NCBI RefSeq assembly: GCF_001457475.1
Contig: NZ_LN831029.1
Span: 5,952,001-6,016,000, forward strand
Reading direction: 5' to 3'
Origin: Achromobacter xylosoxidans
GTDB taxonomy: Bacteria > Pseudomonadota > Gammaproteobacteria > Burkholderiales > Burkholderiaceae_B
DNA length: 64,000 bases
Positions 28,247 through 37,136 of this stretch are shown here, one piece after another. The notes below the pieces were generated by a model, which was not told the origin of the DNA, did no database searches, and saw only the letters and a list, made by a program, of their open reading frames with translations. Each line of letters begins with the position of its first letter. Position 1 is the first letter of the stretch. The position numbers and the translations under genes are program-made.

Positions 28247-28729
28247 ATGAAGAAGACCACCGGGAAGACCACCGCTTCCACGCCCCAGGACCTCGCGGGC
28301 GCCAACGCCGCCTACTGCCAGCGCCTGGCTGCACTGGCGCGTGAAAGCCAGCAGCGCTGGCTGCAGCTGGGCCAGCGCCTGGCCAGCGACGGCACCGGCC
28401 AGTACCTGTCGACGCTGGCGCCGCTCAAGCTCGACGGCAACTGGCAGAACATCGCCCCCGCGCTGGGCGAGGTCACGCGCAAGCAATGGCAGTGCCAACT
28501 CGAAGCCAGCCAGGCCATCACGCATGCCGCGCTGGAAGACCAGGCGGCGCTGGCCGCCGGCGTCAGCGAAGCCGTGAGCGGCTGGCTGCGCAACGCCTCG
28601 GCGGCGGCCAGCGGCGGCCTGGCCGATTCGCCGCTGACGCGCATGTGGTCGTCGTATTGCGATCAGATGACCTCGGCCTGCTCGGCCATGCGCGAAGCGA
28701 GCCAGTTCGGAGCGCGCCATGGCGACTAA
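28247..28729 (+). CDS. phasin-like PHA granule-associated protein
   Basis: A 160-residue amphipathic, helix-rich protein with the low-complexity Ala/Gln/Leu composition of phasins, which coat polyhydroxyalkanoate granules. Segments such as NAAYCQRLAALARESQQRWL and ALEDQAALAAGVSEAVSGWL look helical and amphipathic. The N-terminus is KTTGKTT, giving a basic start. AAAGGA lies six bases before ATG 28247. It overlaps the start of phaB by 11 bp. Assignment rests on composition and on its place between an ABC permease and phaB. Confidence 0.75.
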   Translation: MKKTTGKTTASTPQDLAGANAAYCQRLAALARESQQRWLQLGQRLASDGTGQYLSTLAPLKLDGNWQNIAPALGEVTRKQWQCQLEASQAITHAALEDQAALAAGVSEAVSGWLRNASAAASGGLADSPLTRMWSSYCDQMTSACSAMREASQFGARHGD

Positions 28730-29465
28730 ACGCACCGCGCTCGTCACCGGCGGCACCGGCTGCCTGGGGCGCGCCATTGCCCGGGCGCTGCTCGATGCCG
28801 GCCATGATGTCATCGTCACCTGCCATGCCAGCGAAGCGGCCACGCGCCAGTGGCTCGACCAGGAGGCGGCCGCCGGCCGCCGCTACGACATGGTCAAGGT
28901 CGACGTGGCCGACTACGACGCCTGCCAGGCGCTGGCGCGGCGCCTGGCCGACGACGGCCGCCAGATCGACATCCTGGTCAACAATGCCGGCATCACGCGC
29001 GACGCCAGCCTGCGCAAGATGAGCTACGAGAACTGGAACGACGTGCTGCGCAGCAACCTCGATTCGATGTTCAACATGACGCAGCCCCTGTGCGGGCCGA
29101 TGGCCGACCGCGGCTGGGGACGCATCGTCAACATCTCGTCGGTGAATGGCTCCAAGGGTGCCTTCGGGCAGACCAACTACGCCGCGTCCAAGGCCGGCAT
29201 CCACGGCTTCACCAAATCGCTGGCGCTGGAACTGGCCAGGAAGGGCGTCACGGTCAACACGGTGTCGCCGGGCTACCTGGCCACGCGCATGGTCGAGGCC
29301 GTGCCGGAAGACGTGCTCAAGGAGAAGATCCTGCCGCAGATTCCGCTGGGCCGGCTGGGCCAGCCCGACGAAATCGCCGCGCTGGTGGCGTTCATCTGCA
29401 GCGATGCGGCGGCGTTCATGACGGGAAGCAATGTCGCCATGAACGGCGGACAGCACATGTATTGA
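28719..29465 (+). CDS. phaB: acetoacetyl-CoA reductase
   Basis: NADPH-dependent short-chain dehydrogenase that makes (R)-3-hydroxybutyryl-CoA for PhaC. The 248 residues show TGGTGCLGRAI (cofactor), NNAGITRDASLRKM, catalytic Ser in NISSVNG, Tyr-Lys in NYAASKAG and the PhaB-type ending GSNVAMNGGQHM. The NAGITRD and final NGGxHM pattern favours PhaB over FabG. It overlaps the phasin gene and closes the operon. No phaA (beta-ketothiolase) is present in the window. Confidence 0.92.
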   Translation: MATKRTALVTGGTGCLGRAIARALLDAGHDVIVTCHASEAATRQWLDQEAAAGRRYDMVKVDVADYDACQALARRLADDGRQIDILVNNAGITRDASLRKMSYENWNDVLRSNLDSMFNMTQPLCGPMADRGWGRIVNISSVNGSKGAFGQTNYAASKAGIHGFTKSLALELARKGVTVNTVSPGYLATRMVEAVPEDVLKEKILPQIPLGRLGQPDEIAALVAFICSDAAAFMTGSNVAMNGGQHMY

Positions 29466-29482
29466 CGCGGTTCGCGCGCTGC

Positions 29483-29516
29483 GGCGCCGCCGGCGGTTCA
29501 GGCCGCCGGCGGCGCC
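29483..29516. terminator. GC-rich hairpin between convergent phaB and lysR
   Basis: A 14-bp perfect stem (29483-29496 with 29503-29516, GGCGCCGCCGGCGG) and 6-nt loop lie at the meeting point of phaB and the lysR 3' end. There is no T-run, so it may be a weak bidirectional terminator or only the effect of the Ala-Pro codons at the lysR end. Confidence 0.4.
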
Positions 29517-30394
29517 AGTTCCTCGACCAGGAAGTCCACCAGCGCCCGCACTTTCGCCACCATGTGGCGCCGCGACGGATACACCACGTACACGTCCGTC
29601 TCCACCGGCGTCCAATCCGTCAGCACCTGGCGCAAGGCGCCGATCTCCAGGTCGGCCTGCACGTAGACCCGCGGCACCAGGCTCACGCCCAGGCCGGCGC
29701 GCAACGCGTCGCGCACCGCCAGGCTGGAATTGACCTTGTAGCGCCCGCGCACCTGCACGCGTTCGACCTGGCCGGCGCGCTGGAAGGTCCATTCGTCGGC
29801 ATGCCCCGACAGGGTGAAACGCACGCATTCCAGGCGCCGCAGGTCGGCGGGCGCCTGTGGCTCGCCATGTTGGCGCAGGTAGGCCGGCGCGCCGCACAGC
29901 ACATGCTCCAGCGTCATCAGCTTGCGCGCCACCAGGCTGGATTCCTCCAGCCTGTCGCTGCCGCGGATGGCCACGTCGAAGCCTTCCCGGATCAGGTCGA
30001 TGCGGCGATCCTCCAGGTGCAGGTCCAGCGACAGGCGCGGATGGCGCGCCAGGAAACGCGGCATGGCGGTCGCCAGCAGCGTCAGGCTCAGGGACATGGG
30101 CGCGCTGACCCGCAGCGTGCCAGTGGGTTCCTGCTGCAGCGGCCCCATCGACATGTCGGCATCGTGCAGGTCATCGAGGATGCGCGCGACCTGCTCGTAG
30201 TACTGCCTCCCCGCCTCGGTCAGGCTCATGCGGCGGGTGGTGCGGTTCAGCAGGCGCACCGCCACATGCGCCTCCAGTTCGGCGATGTTCTTGCTGACGG
30301 CGGCGGGCGACAGCCCGAGCTGGCGCGAGGCCGCGGCGAAGCCGCCTTGCTCGACCACCTGGCGAAAGACCCTGAGCGCGGTGAGGTGGTCCAT
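29498..30394 (-). CDS. LysR-family regulator (CrgA/AaeR type)
   Basis: A 298-residue LysR regulator. The N-terminal winged helix is VFRQVVEQGGFAAASRQLGL with SPAAVSKNIAELEAHVAVRL, followed by the RTTRRMSLTEAG hinge. The C-terminal periplasmic-binding-like ligand domain is normal length. The LNRTTRRMSLTE motif is typical of the CrgA-like subgroup. It is divergent from a DMT-family exporter gene with an AT-rich 140-bp gap, a classical regulator/target arrangement. The inducer is unknown. Confidence 0.92.
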   Translation of the reverse strand: MDHLTALRVFRQVVEQGGFAAASRQLGLSPAAVSKNIAELEAHVAVRLLNRTTRRMSLTEAGRQYYEQVARILDDLHDADMSMGPLQQEPTGTLRVSAPMSLSLTLLATAMPRFLARHPRLSLDLHLEDRRIDLIREGFDVAIRGSDRLEESSLVARKLMTLEHVLCGAPAYLRQHGEPQAPADLRRLECVRFTLSGHADEWTFQRAGQVERVQVRGRYKVNSSLAVRDALRAGLGVSLVPRVYVQADLEIGALRQVLTDWTPVETDVYVVYPSRRHMVAKVRALVDFLVEELAPPAA

Positions 30395-30538
30395 GGACGG
30401 GCCCGTTTATTGTTTACTAGTAGTGAATGATGTCGCCATCAGAATGGATATTATCGTATCAGCGCTAATCAATTAGCCTGTCGGTTTCGAAGTCGTCGGC
30501 CGGCCATCGTGGCGACCGCCGGCCGCCAGGAACCCATA

Positions 30539-31405
30539 ATGAGCCGCAGCACCGACCTGCTTCTGACCGCCACCGCCCCCGCCATCTGGGGCAGCACCTA
30601 CGTCGTCACCACCCTGATGCTGCCGCAGGGCTATCCCCTGACTGTGGCGATGCTGCGCGCCCTGCCGGCCGGCCTCCTGCTGCTGCTGGCGGTGCGCCAG
30701 ATCCCGCGCGGCATCTGGTGGCTGCGCAGCGCGATCCTGGGCGCGCTGAACTTCTCCATCTTCTGGGCGCTGCTGTTCGTGGCCGCCTATCGCCTGCCGG
30801 GCGGCGTGGCGGCGACGCTGGGCGCGATCCAGCCGCTCATCGTGATCCTGCTGGCGCGTGCCCTGCTGGGTACGCCCGTGCGCGGCCTGGCGGTGCTGGC
30901 GGCGCTGGCCGGCATCGGCGGCGTGGCGCTGCTGGTGCTGGGCCCCAAGGCGGCGCTGGATCCGGTGGGCGTGGCCGCAGGCCTGGCCAGCGCCGCGTCG
31001 ATGGCGCTGGGCACGGTGCTGAGCCGCCGCTGGCAGCCGCCGGTGTCGGCGCTGGCCTTCACCTCCTGGCAATTGACCGCCGGCGGCGCGCTGCTCCTGC
31101 CCGTCGCCTTGCTGGCCGAGCCGGCGCTGCCGCCAGTGACCACGCTGAACGTGCTGGGCATCGCCTACCTGGGCCTGGTCGGCGCGGCGCTGACCTACGT
31201 CATCTGGTTCCGCGGGCTGGCGCGGCTGGAGCCCGCGGTGGTGTCGTCGCTCGGCTTCCTGAGCCCGGTGTCGGCCGTTCTGCTGGGCTGGGCCTTGCTC
31301 GACCAGCGCCTGAGCGCGGCGCAAATGGCGGGGATGGCGATCGTGGTGGGCAGCGTGTGGCTGAGCCAGCGGGTGCAGCGGCGCGTGTCAACCAAACCCG
31401 CCTAG
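30539..31405 (+). CDS. EamA/DMT-family transporter
   Basis: A 288-residue membrane protein with ten predicted transmembrane segments arranged as two EamA repeats (PAIWGSTYVVTTLMLP, later ALTYVIWFRGLARLEPAVVS and SPVSAVLLGWALLDQRLS). Such proteins export or import small metabolites, often amino acids. ATG 30539 follows CAGGAA. A strong terminator lies 55 bp after the stop, so it is a single-gene transcript probably controlled by the divergent LysR. Substrate cannot be read from the sequence. Confidence 0.9.
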   Translation: MSRSTDLLLTATAPAIWGSTYVVTTLMLPQGYPLTVAMLRALPAGLLLLLAVRQIPRGIWWLRSAILGALNFSIFWALLFVAAYRLPGGVAATLGAIQPLIVILLARALLGTPVRGLAVLAALAGIGGVALLVLGPKAALDPVGVAAGLASAASMALGTVLSRRWQPPVSALAFTSWQLTAGGALLLPVALLAEPALPPVTTLNVLGIAYLGLVGAALTYVIWFRGLARLEPAVVSSLGFLSPVSAVLLGWALLDQRLSAAQMAGMAIVVGSVWLSQRVQRRVSTKPA

Positions 31406-31719
31406 GAGCCAACCCGCCGGCGACCTTGCCGTTTTGCTCCCGCAGGAGGGCGATACCAGGCAGCACAGCGTTCCCGCTGCGCTGCTTTTTTTGTAACGTA
31501 GGGATCTGGCCCTTTTCTCGGAAATGGCCCTTTTCCGCTATGCGGCACCGCACTCCATCTGCCTGGTGTCGGCAAACTGATCCGCTTTTTCTTGACGTTT
31601 CTGAATCTGTACTGCGCAGCGCCACCGGCCTATCTTGGCGCTACAGGCATCGGCCTGTCCGCGCGCGCCGCCCGGTGGCGGCAGGATCGCGCGGGCCTTG
31701 AAGTCAGGAATCACCCGCC
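31406..31719. other. intergenic region: terminator and probable cio promoter region
   Basis: It holds the exporter terminator on the left. Then come an exact direct repeat of TGGCCCTTTTC (31507-31517 and 31525-31535, period 18) and a short inverted repeat ACAGGC/GCCTGT (about 31645-31660). A TTGACG hexamer near 31593 may be a -35. I see no gene and no clear Anr/FNR dyad. Confidence 0.5.
31460..31492 (+). terminator. rho-independent terminator after EamA transporter
   Basis: Stem GCAGCACAGCG/CGCTGCGCTGC (31460-31470 with 31475-31485, one mismatch), 4-nt loop and seven T. It ends the rightward transporter transcript. Confidence 0.9.
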
Positions 31720-33156
31720 ATGGATAGCGACGCGCTACTGCTTGCCCGAATACAGTTCGGATTCACCATTTCCTTTCACATCATCTTTCCGGCCATCACC
31801 ATCGGCCTGGCCAGCTACCTGGCCGTGCTCGAAGGCTGCTGGCTGCGCACCCGCAACACCGTCTACCGCGACCTCTACCACTTCTGGACCAAGATCTTCG
31901 CCGTCAATTTCGGCATGGGCGTGGTGTCCGGCCTGGTGATGGCGTACCAGTTCGGCACCAACTGGAGCTTCTTCTCCGATTTCGCCGGCAGTGTCACCGG
32001 GCCCCTGCTGGCCTACGAAGTGCTGACCGCATTCTTTCTTGAAGCGGGCTTTCTCGGCGTGATGCTGTTCGGCTGGTCGCGCGTGGGCCCGGGGCTGCAC
32101 TTCTTCGCGACCATCATGGTGGCGCTGGGCACGCTGGTATCGGCCACCTGGATCCTGGCGTCCAACAGCTGGATGCAGACTCCCGCGGGCTACGAGATCC
32201 TGGACGGCCGGGTGGTGCCGACCGACTGGCTGGCGGTGATCTTCAACCCCTCGTTCCCCTACCGCCTGGCGCACATGGGCATCGCCGCGTTCCTGGCCAC
32301 CGCGCTGATGGTGGGCGCGTCCGGCGCCTGGCACCTGCTGCGCGGCGACCGCAGCCCGACGGTGAAAAAGATGTTCGCGATGGCGATGGCCATGCTGGCG
32401 ATCTCGGCGCCGCTGCAGGCGGTGGTGGGCGATTTCCACGGCCTGAACACGCTCAAGCACCAGCCCGCCAAGATCGCCGCGATCGAAGGCCATTGGGAAA
32501 ACGAGCCGGGCGCGGGCGTGCCGCTGACGCTGTTCGGCATCCCCGACATGGAACGCGAAGAGACCCGCTACGCGCTCAACGTGCCGCGCCTGGGCAGCCT
32601 GATCCTGACGCACAGCTGGGACGGCCAGTTCCCCGGACTGAAGTCGTATCCGCCCGAGGATCGGCCCAACGCCACCGTCGTGTTCTGGTCGTTCCGCGTG
32701 ATGGCGGGGCTGGGCATGCTGATGATCCTGCTGGCCGGTTGGGCGCTGTGGGCGCGCTGGCGCGGCCGCCTGTACCAGTCGCGCGCGCTGCAACGCTTCG
32801 CGCTGTGGATGGGGCCCTCCGGCCTGGTGGCGATCCTGGCCGGCTGGTACGTGACCGAGATCGGCCGCCAGCCATGGATCGTCTACGGCGTGATGCGCAC
32901 GGCCGACGCCGCCACCCGCCACGGCCTGGGCGAATTGACGCTGACGCTGGCGCTGTTCGTGGTGGTGTACCTGTTCGTGTTCGGCGCGGGCGTGTCGTAC
33001 ATGCTGCGCCTGATCCGCATGGGTCCGACCCCGGCGCCCGGCCATGCGCCGCTGTCCGGCGGCCCGGGCGAACCGCGCCAGCCGTCGCGGCCGCTGTCGG
33101 CCGCCTCCACCTCGGCGGACGCCCCGTCCGCGCAACCTGGATTCAAAGGAGCCTGA
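31720..33156 (+). CDS. cioA: cyanide-insensitive bd-type quinol oxidase subunit I
   Basis: Membrane terminal oxidase subunit that holds the haems and oxidises quinol while reducing oxygen. The 478 residues contain about nine transmembrane helices, the N-terminal haem ligand His20 in FTISFHIIFPAITIG, and the loop GLKSYPPEDRPN with a short quinol loop typical of the cyanide-insensitive (CIO) branch rather than E. coli CydA. The GRQPWIVYGVMRTADA segment is conserved in bd oxidases. A Ser/Pro/Ala tail (about 445-478) replaces the ordered end. It is followed by cioB and a DUF2474 gene, a usual cluster in this group. Confidence 0.94.
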   Translation: MDSDALLLARIQFGFTISFHIIFPAITIGLASYLAVLEGCWLRTRNTVYRDLYHFWTKIFAVNFGMGVVSGLVMAYQFGTNWSFFSDFAGSVTGPLLAYEVLTAFFLEAGFLGVMLFGWSRVGPGLHFFATIMVALGTLVSATWILASNSWMQTPAGYEILDGRVVPTDWLAVIFNPSFPYRLAHMGIAAFLATALMVGASGAWHLLRGDRSPTVKKMFAMAMAMLAISAPLQAVVGDFHGLNTLKHQPAKIAAIEGHWENEPGAGVPLTLFGIPDMEREETRYALNVPRLGSLILTHSWDGQFPGLKSYPPEDRPNATVVFWSFRVMAGLGMLMILLAGWALWARWRGRLYQSRALQRFALWMGPSGLVAILAGWYVTEIGRQPWIVYGVMRTADAATRHGLGELTLTLALFVVVYLFVFGAGVSYMLRLIRMGPTPAPGHAPLSGGPGEPRQPSRPLSAASTSADAPSAQPGFKGA

Positions 33157-33160
33157 CACC

Positions 33161-34168
33161 ATGGGCATCGACCTTGCACTGATATGGGCCGTCATCATCC
33201 TGTTCGGCGTGATGATGTACGTGGTAATGGACGGCTTCGACCTGGGCATCGGCATCCTCTTTCCGCTGGTCGGCGACGCCGAGGAACGCGACGCCATGGT
33301 CAACACCGTGGCGCCCGTGTGGGACGGCAACGAGACCTGGCTGGTGCTGGGCGGCGCGGGGCTGCTGGCCGCGTTTCCGCTGGCCTACTCGGTGATCCTG
33401 AGCGCGCTGCACCTGCCGCTGGTGTTCATGCTGCTGGGGCTGATCTTCCGCGGCGTGGCCTTCGAGTTCCGCTTCAAGGCCGACCCGCGCCACCGCCCGC
33501 TGTGGGACCGCGCCTTCGTGCTGGGCTCGCTCTGCGCCACCTTCTTCCAGGGCGTGACGCTGGGCGCCTACATCGAGGGCATCCCGGTGGTCGAGCGCGC
33601 CTACCAGGGCGGACCGTGGGACTGGATCAGCCCGTTCTCGCTGTTCACCGGCGCGGGCCTGGTGGTGGCGTATGCGCTGCTGGGCTGCACCTGGCTCATC
33701 ATGAAGACCGAGGGCCGCCTGCATCGCCACATGTGCGCGCTGGCGCGGCCGCTGACGCTGGCGCTGTTGGCCGTGATCGCCGCGATCAGCGCGTGGACGC
33801 CGCTGGCGCAGCCGCATATCGCGCAGCGCTGGTTCAGCCTGCCCAACATGTTCTGGTTCCTGCCGGTGCCGCTGCTGGTGGCGGCCGCCGGTATCGACCT
33901 GATGCGGCGCGTGCGCGGCAAGCCGGACGCCGGGCCGTTCGTGCTGGCGCTGTGCCTGGTGTTCCTGGGCTACAGCGGCCTGGGCATCAGCATCTGGCCC
34001 GCCGTGATTCCGCCGGACGTGTCGATCTGGACCGCGGCCGCGCCGCCGCAGAGCCTGGGCTTCGCGCTGGTCGGCGCGCTCGCCATCATTCCGATTATCC
34101 TGATGTACACCGCCTGGTCCTACTACGTGTTCCGCGGCAAGGTGCGCACCGGCGAGGCGTTTCACTGA
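33161..34168 (+). CDS. cioB: cyanide-insensitive bd-type quinol oxidase subunit II
   Basis: A 335-residue membrane partner of CioA with eight or nine helices. It starts MGIDLALIWAVIILFGVMMY and has the conserved DGFDLGIGILFP, VWDGNETWLVLGG and GLGISIWPAVIPPDVSIW. AAGGAG precedes ATG 33161 closely and overlaps the end of cioA, pointing to coupling. Its stop shares a base with the DUF2474 start (TGATG). Confidence 0.94.
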   Translation: MGIDLALIWAVIILFGVMMYVVMDGFDLGIGILFPLVGDAEERDAMVNTVAPVWDGNETWLVLGGAGLLAAFPLAYSVILSALHLPLVFMLLGLIFRGVAFEFRFKADPRHRPLWDRAFVLGSLCATFFQGVTLGAYIEGIPVVERAYQGGPWDWISPFSLFTGAGLVVAYALLGCTWLIMKTEGRLHRHMCALARPLTLALLAVIAAISAWTPLAQPHIAQRWFSLPNMFWFLPVPLLVAAAGIDLMRRVRGKPDAGPFVLALCLVFLGYSGLGISIWPAVIPPDVSIWTAAAPPQSLGFALVGALAIIPIILMYTAWSYYVFRGKVRTGEAFH

Positions 34169-34308
34169 TGGCCGCGCCGAGCTCCCTGCCCTCCTGGCGC
34201 AGCCGGCTGCTGTGGCTGCTGTTGATCTGGGCCGGCGGCGTGGCGTCGCTGGGCCTGGCCGCCGGCGCGTTGCGGCTGGTGATGCGCGCCCTCGGCATGT
34301 CGACCTGA
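34168..34308 (+). CDS. DUF2474 small single-helix protein of the cio oxidase
   Basis: A 46-residue protein with one transmembrane helix (about residues 15-38, LLWLLLIWAGGVASLGLAAG) and a basic flank. DUF2474 proteins follow cio genes widely and are thought to act like CydX, the small subunit of E. coli bd oxidase. The ATG shares a base with the cioB stop, so the three are cotranslated. It is too short for many gene callers. Confidence 0.88.
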   Translation: MAAPSSLPSWRSRLLWLLLIWAGGVASLGLAAGALRLVMRALGMST

Positions 34309-34333
34309 AACGCCGTCTTCTCCGGATCCCCTC

Positions 34334-35743
34334 ATGAAACGCTACGAACGGCTGACCGAAGAGATCACCGCCTCGATCCTGTCAGGGCTGCTGCAGGCGG
34401 GCGACCGCCTGCCCTCGGTGCGCCAGACCAGCGCCAGCCGCGGCGTCAGTCCGTCGACGGTGTTCAAGGCCTACTACCTGCTGGAAGCGCGTGGGCTGAT
34501 CCGCGCGCGCGACCGTTCCGGCTACTACGTGCTGCGCGCCTCGCAGGCCAGCCTGCCCGAGCCCGAAGATCTGTCCAGCGCCGCCGCCGGCCGCCATCCG
34601 GTGGACGTCAGCGACAACGTGCTGCAGGTGCTCAACGCCACCCTGCGGCGCGACATGCTGCCGTTCGGCTCGGCGTTTCCCAGCCCGTCGCTGCTGCCGT
34701 ACGGCAGGCTGGCGAAATTCATGGCCGCCACCGTGCAGCAGCTGGACCCGTGGGGTTCCATCGACGACCTCAGCCCGGGCGACGCAGCCTTGCGCCGCGC
34801 CATCGCCCTGCGCTACCTGGCCGACGGGCTGACGGTGCCGGTGGACGACATCATCATCACCAACGGCGCGCTCGACGCGCTCAACCTGTGCCTGAGCGCG
34901 GTCACCCGGCCCGGCGACGCCGTGATCGTGGAATCGCCCACCTTCTACGCCGCCTTGCAGTCGCTCGAACGCAACCAGCTGCACGCGATCGAAGTGGCGA
35001 CGCATCCGCGCGAGGGTATCGACCTGCAGGCGCTGGAGCGGGCCATCCAGCAACACCAGCCGCGCGCCTGCTGGCTGATGACGACCTTCCAGAACCCGCT
35101 GGGCAGCCTGATGCCCGAGGCCAAGAAAGAAGCCTTGGTCGAGCTGCTGACGCGCCATGGCGTCGCGCTGATCGAGGACGACGTGTACGGCGAACTGTAC
35201 TTCGGCGCCAATCGGCCGCGGCCCGCCAAGGCCTTCGATCACGAGGGCGTGGTGATGCACTGCTCGTCCTTCTCGAAGACGCTGGCGCCGGGCTACCGGG
35301 TCGGCTGGGTCGCGGCCGGACGCTACACCCGCGCCATCATGCGCAACAAGCTCACCACCAGCCTGGCCACCGCCGCGCCGACGCAGGCGGCGATTGCCGC
35401 CTACCTGTCGCAGGGCGGCTACGACCGCCACCTGCGCCAGTTCCGCCAGACGCTGGCCTTGCAGCAGGGCGAGATGCTGCAGGCGGTGGCGCGCTACTTT
35501 CCCAAGGGCACGCGCGCCACGCGGCCGCTCGGCGGCTACTTCACCTGGGTCGAACTGCCCGCGCGCATCGACACCCTGCGACTGCATCGCGCGGCGCTCG
35601 ACCACGGCATCAGCATCGCGCCCGGGCCGCTGTTCTCGTCCTCCGGCGCGTTCGGCAACTACCTGCGGCTGAACTGCGGACATCCCTGGAGCGACGCGAT
35701 GGAACAGGGCATGGCGACGCTGGGCAAGCTGATGGCGACATGA
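34334..35743 (+). CDS. MocR-type PLP-dependent GntR regulator
   Basis: A 469-residue fusion of an N-terminal GntR winged helix (about 1-75: ITASILSGLLQAGDRLPSVR, then VSPSTVFKAYYLLEARGLI) to a class I aminotransferase-like domain. The PLP-binding segment is present: NGALDALNLCLS, TTFQNPLGSLMP, EDDVYGELYFG and the Schiff-base Lys of SSFSKTLAPGYRVGW. MocR proteins use PLP to sense amines or amino acids and control vitamin B6, GABA or taurine genes. The adjacent genes are small membrane proteins, so its target is unclear. All cofactor residues look intact. Confidence 0.93.
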   Translation: MKRYERLTEEITASILSGLLQAGDRLPSVRQTSASRGVSPSTVFKAYYLLEARGLIRARDRSGYYVLRASQASLPEPEDLSSAAAGRHPVDVSDNVLQVLNATLRRDMLPFGSAFPSPSLLPYGRLAKFMAATVQQLDPWGSIDDLSPGDAALRRAIALRYLADGLTVPVDDIIITNGALDALNLCLSAVTRPGDAVIVESPTFYAALQSLERNQLHAIEVATHPREGIDLQALERAIQQHQPRACWLMTTFQNPLGSLMPEAKKEALVELLTRHGVALIEDDVYGELYFGANRPRPAKAFDHEGVVMHCSSFSKTLAPGYRVGWVAAGRYTRAIMRNKLTTSLATAAPTQAAIAAYLSQGGYDRHLRQFRQTLALQQGEMLQAVARYFPKGTRATRPLGGYFTWVELPARIDTLRLHRAALDHGISIAPGPLFSSSGAFGNYLRLNCGHPWSDAMEQGMATLGKLMAT

Positions 35744-35846
35744 AATCCGCAATATTGATACAGTTGGAAACCCCGCCTCGCCGGACATCGCCTTAGAGTG
35801 CCAAGCCTTCAAATTCCAGAACGGTGCCGCGTCGCGGCCGGTTTCC

Positions 35847-36566
35847 ATGACGGCTTCATTTCCCCGTATTCTGCCGCGCTACGCGCTGGGTTGCTACCTG
35901 GGCGCGGCGGCGCTGCTGTATCTGTTCTCCGCGCAATTGCTGGCGGCCATTGACATCTGGCTGCTGCCGCGCCGCCTGCTGGTCGAGATGCTGCGCTATC
36001 GCGCCATGTGGCTGGTCTTCTTCCTGACCTTGCCGACCGTGGGCTACCTGCTGTGGCGGGGTTCGGACCTGGTCGCGTGGTGGCGCGCGCCCGCCGCGCT
36101 GACGCTGGACGAGCGGGCGCTGCGCCTGGGTCCCCTGGCGGTACCCTATGCCGACATCGCCTCGATGCGTCATCGCCACAATCGCGACCATCTGCTGCTC
36201 ACGCTGACCGACGGCCGACGCCTGCGGCTGCGCCTGGCCATCTGGGACGATGCCGATGCGCTGCTGGACCTGCTGGAGGCGCGCGTGGGCGGCAATCTCG
36301 AAGCCGATGCCAGGCGCCGCATCGACGCCGGCGCCACCGTCGCCTTCGGCGCCGTGGGCATGAACGCCGCCGGCCTGGTGCACAAGGGACAGCAGATCCC
36401 GTGGGCAAGCATCGACACCATCCGCACCCAATCCGACAGCGAAGGCATGGAAACCGACGAGACGCTGATCGTCGTCGCGCGCGGCAAGACCCACAGGATC
36501 GACCGCTCCGGCATCGACAACGAGCCGGTGCTGTTGGCCTGCCTGCGGCACTACCTGCCTGCCTGA
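35847..36566 (+). CDS. membrane protein of unknown function, PH-like cytoplasmic part
   Basis: A 239-residue protein with two N-terminal transmembrane helices (about 12-36 and 52-72), then a soluble part with two similar beta-rich segments (LTLDERALRLGPLAVPYADI and VGMNAAGLVHKGQQIPWASI). These resemble bacterial PH-like folds in which a start-of-strand Gly is followed by W/Y-x-x-I. The next gene encodes a protein of the same architecture, so the pair may be paralogous. I do not recognise a named family or partner. It is probably in an operon with the following gene. Confidence 0.75.
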   Translation: MTASFPRILPRYALGCYLGAAALLYLFSAQLLAAIDIWLLPRRLLVEMLRYRAMWLVFFLTLPTVGYLLWRGSDLVAWWRAPAALTLDERALRLGPLAVPYADIASMRHRHNRDHLLLTLTDGRRLRLRLAIWDDADALLDLLEARVGGNLEADARRRIDAGATVAFGAVGMNAAGLVHKGQQIPWASIDTIRTQSDSEGMETDETLIVVARGKTHRIDRSGIDNEPVLLACLRHYLPA

Positions 36567-36620
36567 CTCCGAAATCCCGCCCGCGTGGCGGCCCCCTCAT
36601 CCTTTGCACGCAACCCGAAC

Positions 36621-37097
36621 ATGGAAATCTACAGCTCCGCCTCGCACCAAGCCCAGACCCTGGCCGATCGCCCCGTGTACTACTCCCGCAACCGCCTCAT
36701 CGCCGGCGCCGTCATCTGGACGGTGGCCGCGGTGGCGTTCGGCGTGCTGGCCGCGCGTGCCCGCGCAAACATCGGCGGGATGGCGTTCTTCGCCGCCATC
36801 GCCGCCATCGGTGTCTGGCTGGTGATCCGCTGCCTGATGCGCGCCTTCGGCCCCGCCAAGCCCGTCATCACCTTCACCCGCGACGGCCTGCGGCTGACGG
36901 ACGGCACGGTGATTCCCTGGCAGGCGGTCAACGAGAACACCTACGTCAACCAGACCTACGTCGGCATTCCGATCGGCCGCCAGATCCAGCTGAAGACCTC
37001 GCTGCCGGACCGCAAGCGCGTGCTGATCCCGGCCATGGCGCTGGAGATCAGCGGCGACGAGTACCTGGCCCTGTGCGACGCCTACCAGGCGGGTTGA
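36621..37097 (+). CDS. small membrane protein, PH-like
   Basis: A 158-residue protein with two transmembrane helices (about 32-50 and 56-74) and a cytoplasmic segment FTRDGLRLTDGTVIPWQAVN that parallels the preceding gene product. The rest (IQLKTSLPDRKRVLIPAMAL) looks beta-rich. ATG 36621 is preferred to an upstream GTG, which would add 12 residues of low complexity. Function is unknown. The 54-bp gap to the upstream gene suggests one transcript. Confidence 0.72.
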   Translation: MEIYSSASHQAQTLADRPVYYSRNRLIAGAVIWTVAAVAFGVLAARARANIGGMAFFAAIAAIGVWLVIRCLMRAFGPAKPVITFTRDGLRLTDGTVIPWQAVNENTYVNQTYVGIPIGRQIQLKTSLPDRKRVLIPAMALEISGDEYLALCDAYQAG

Positions 37098-37136
37098 ACG
37101 GCCATCGCCGATGCGCGGCGCGCATCGGCAACGCAC

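Noticed and set aside
29483..29516. Hairpin after phaB as a strong terminator or mobile-element end
   Set aside because: No T-run and it encodes the Ala/Pro-rich end of the LysR protein; kept only as a weak terminator.
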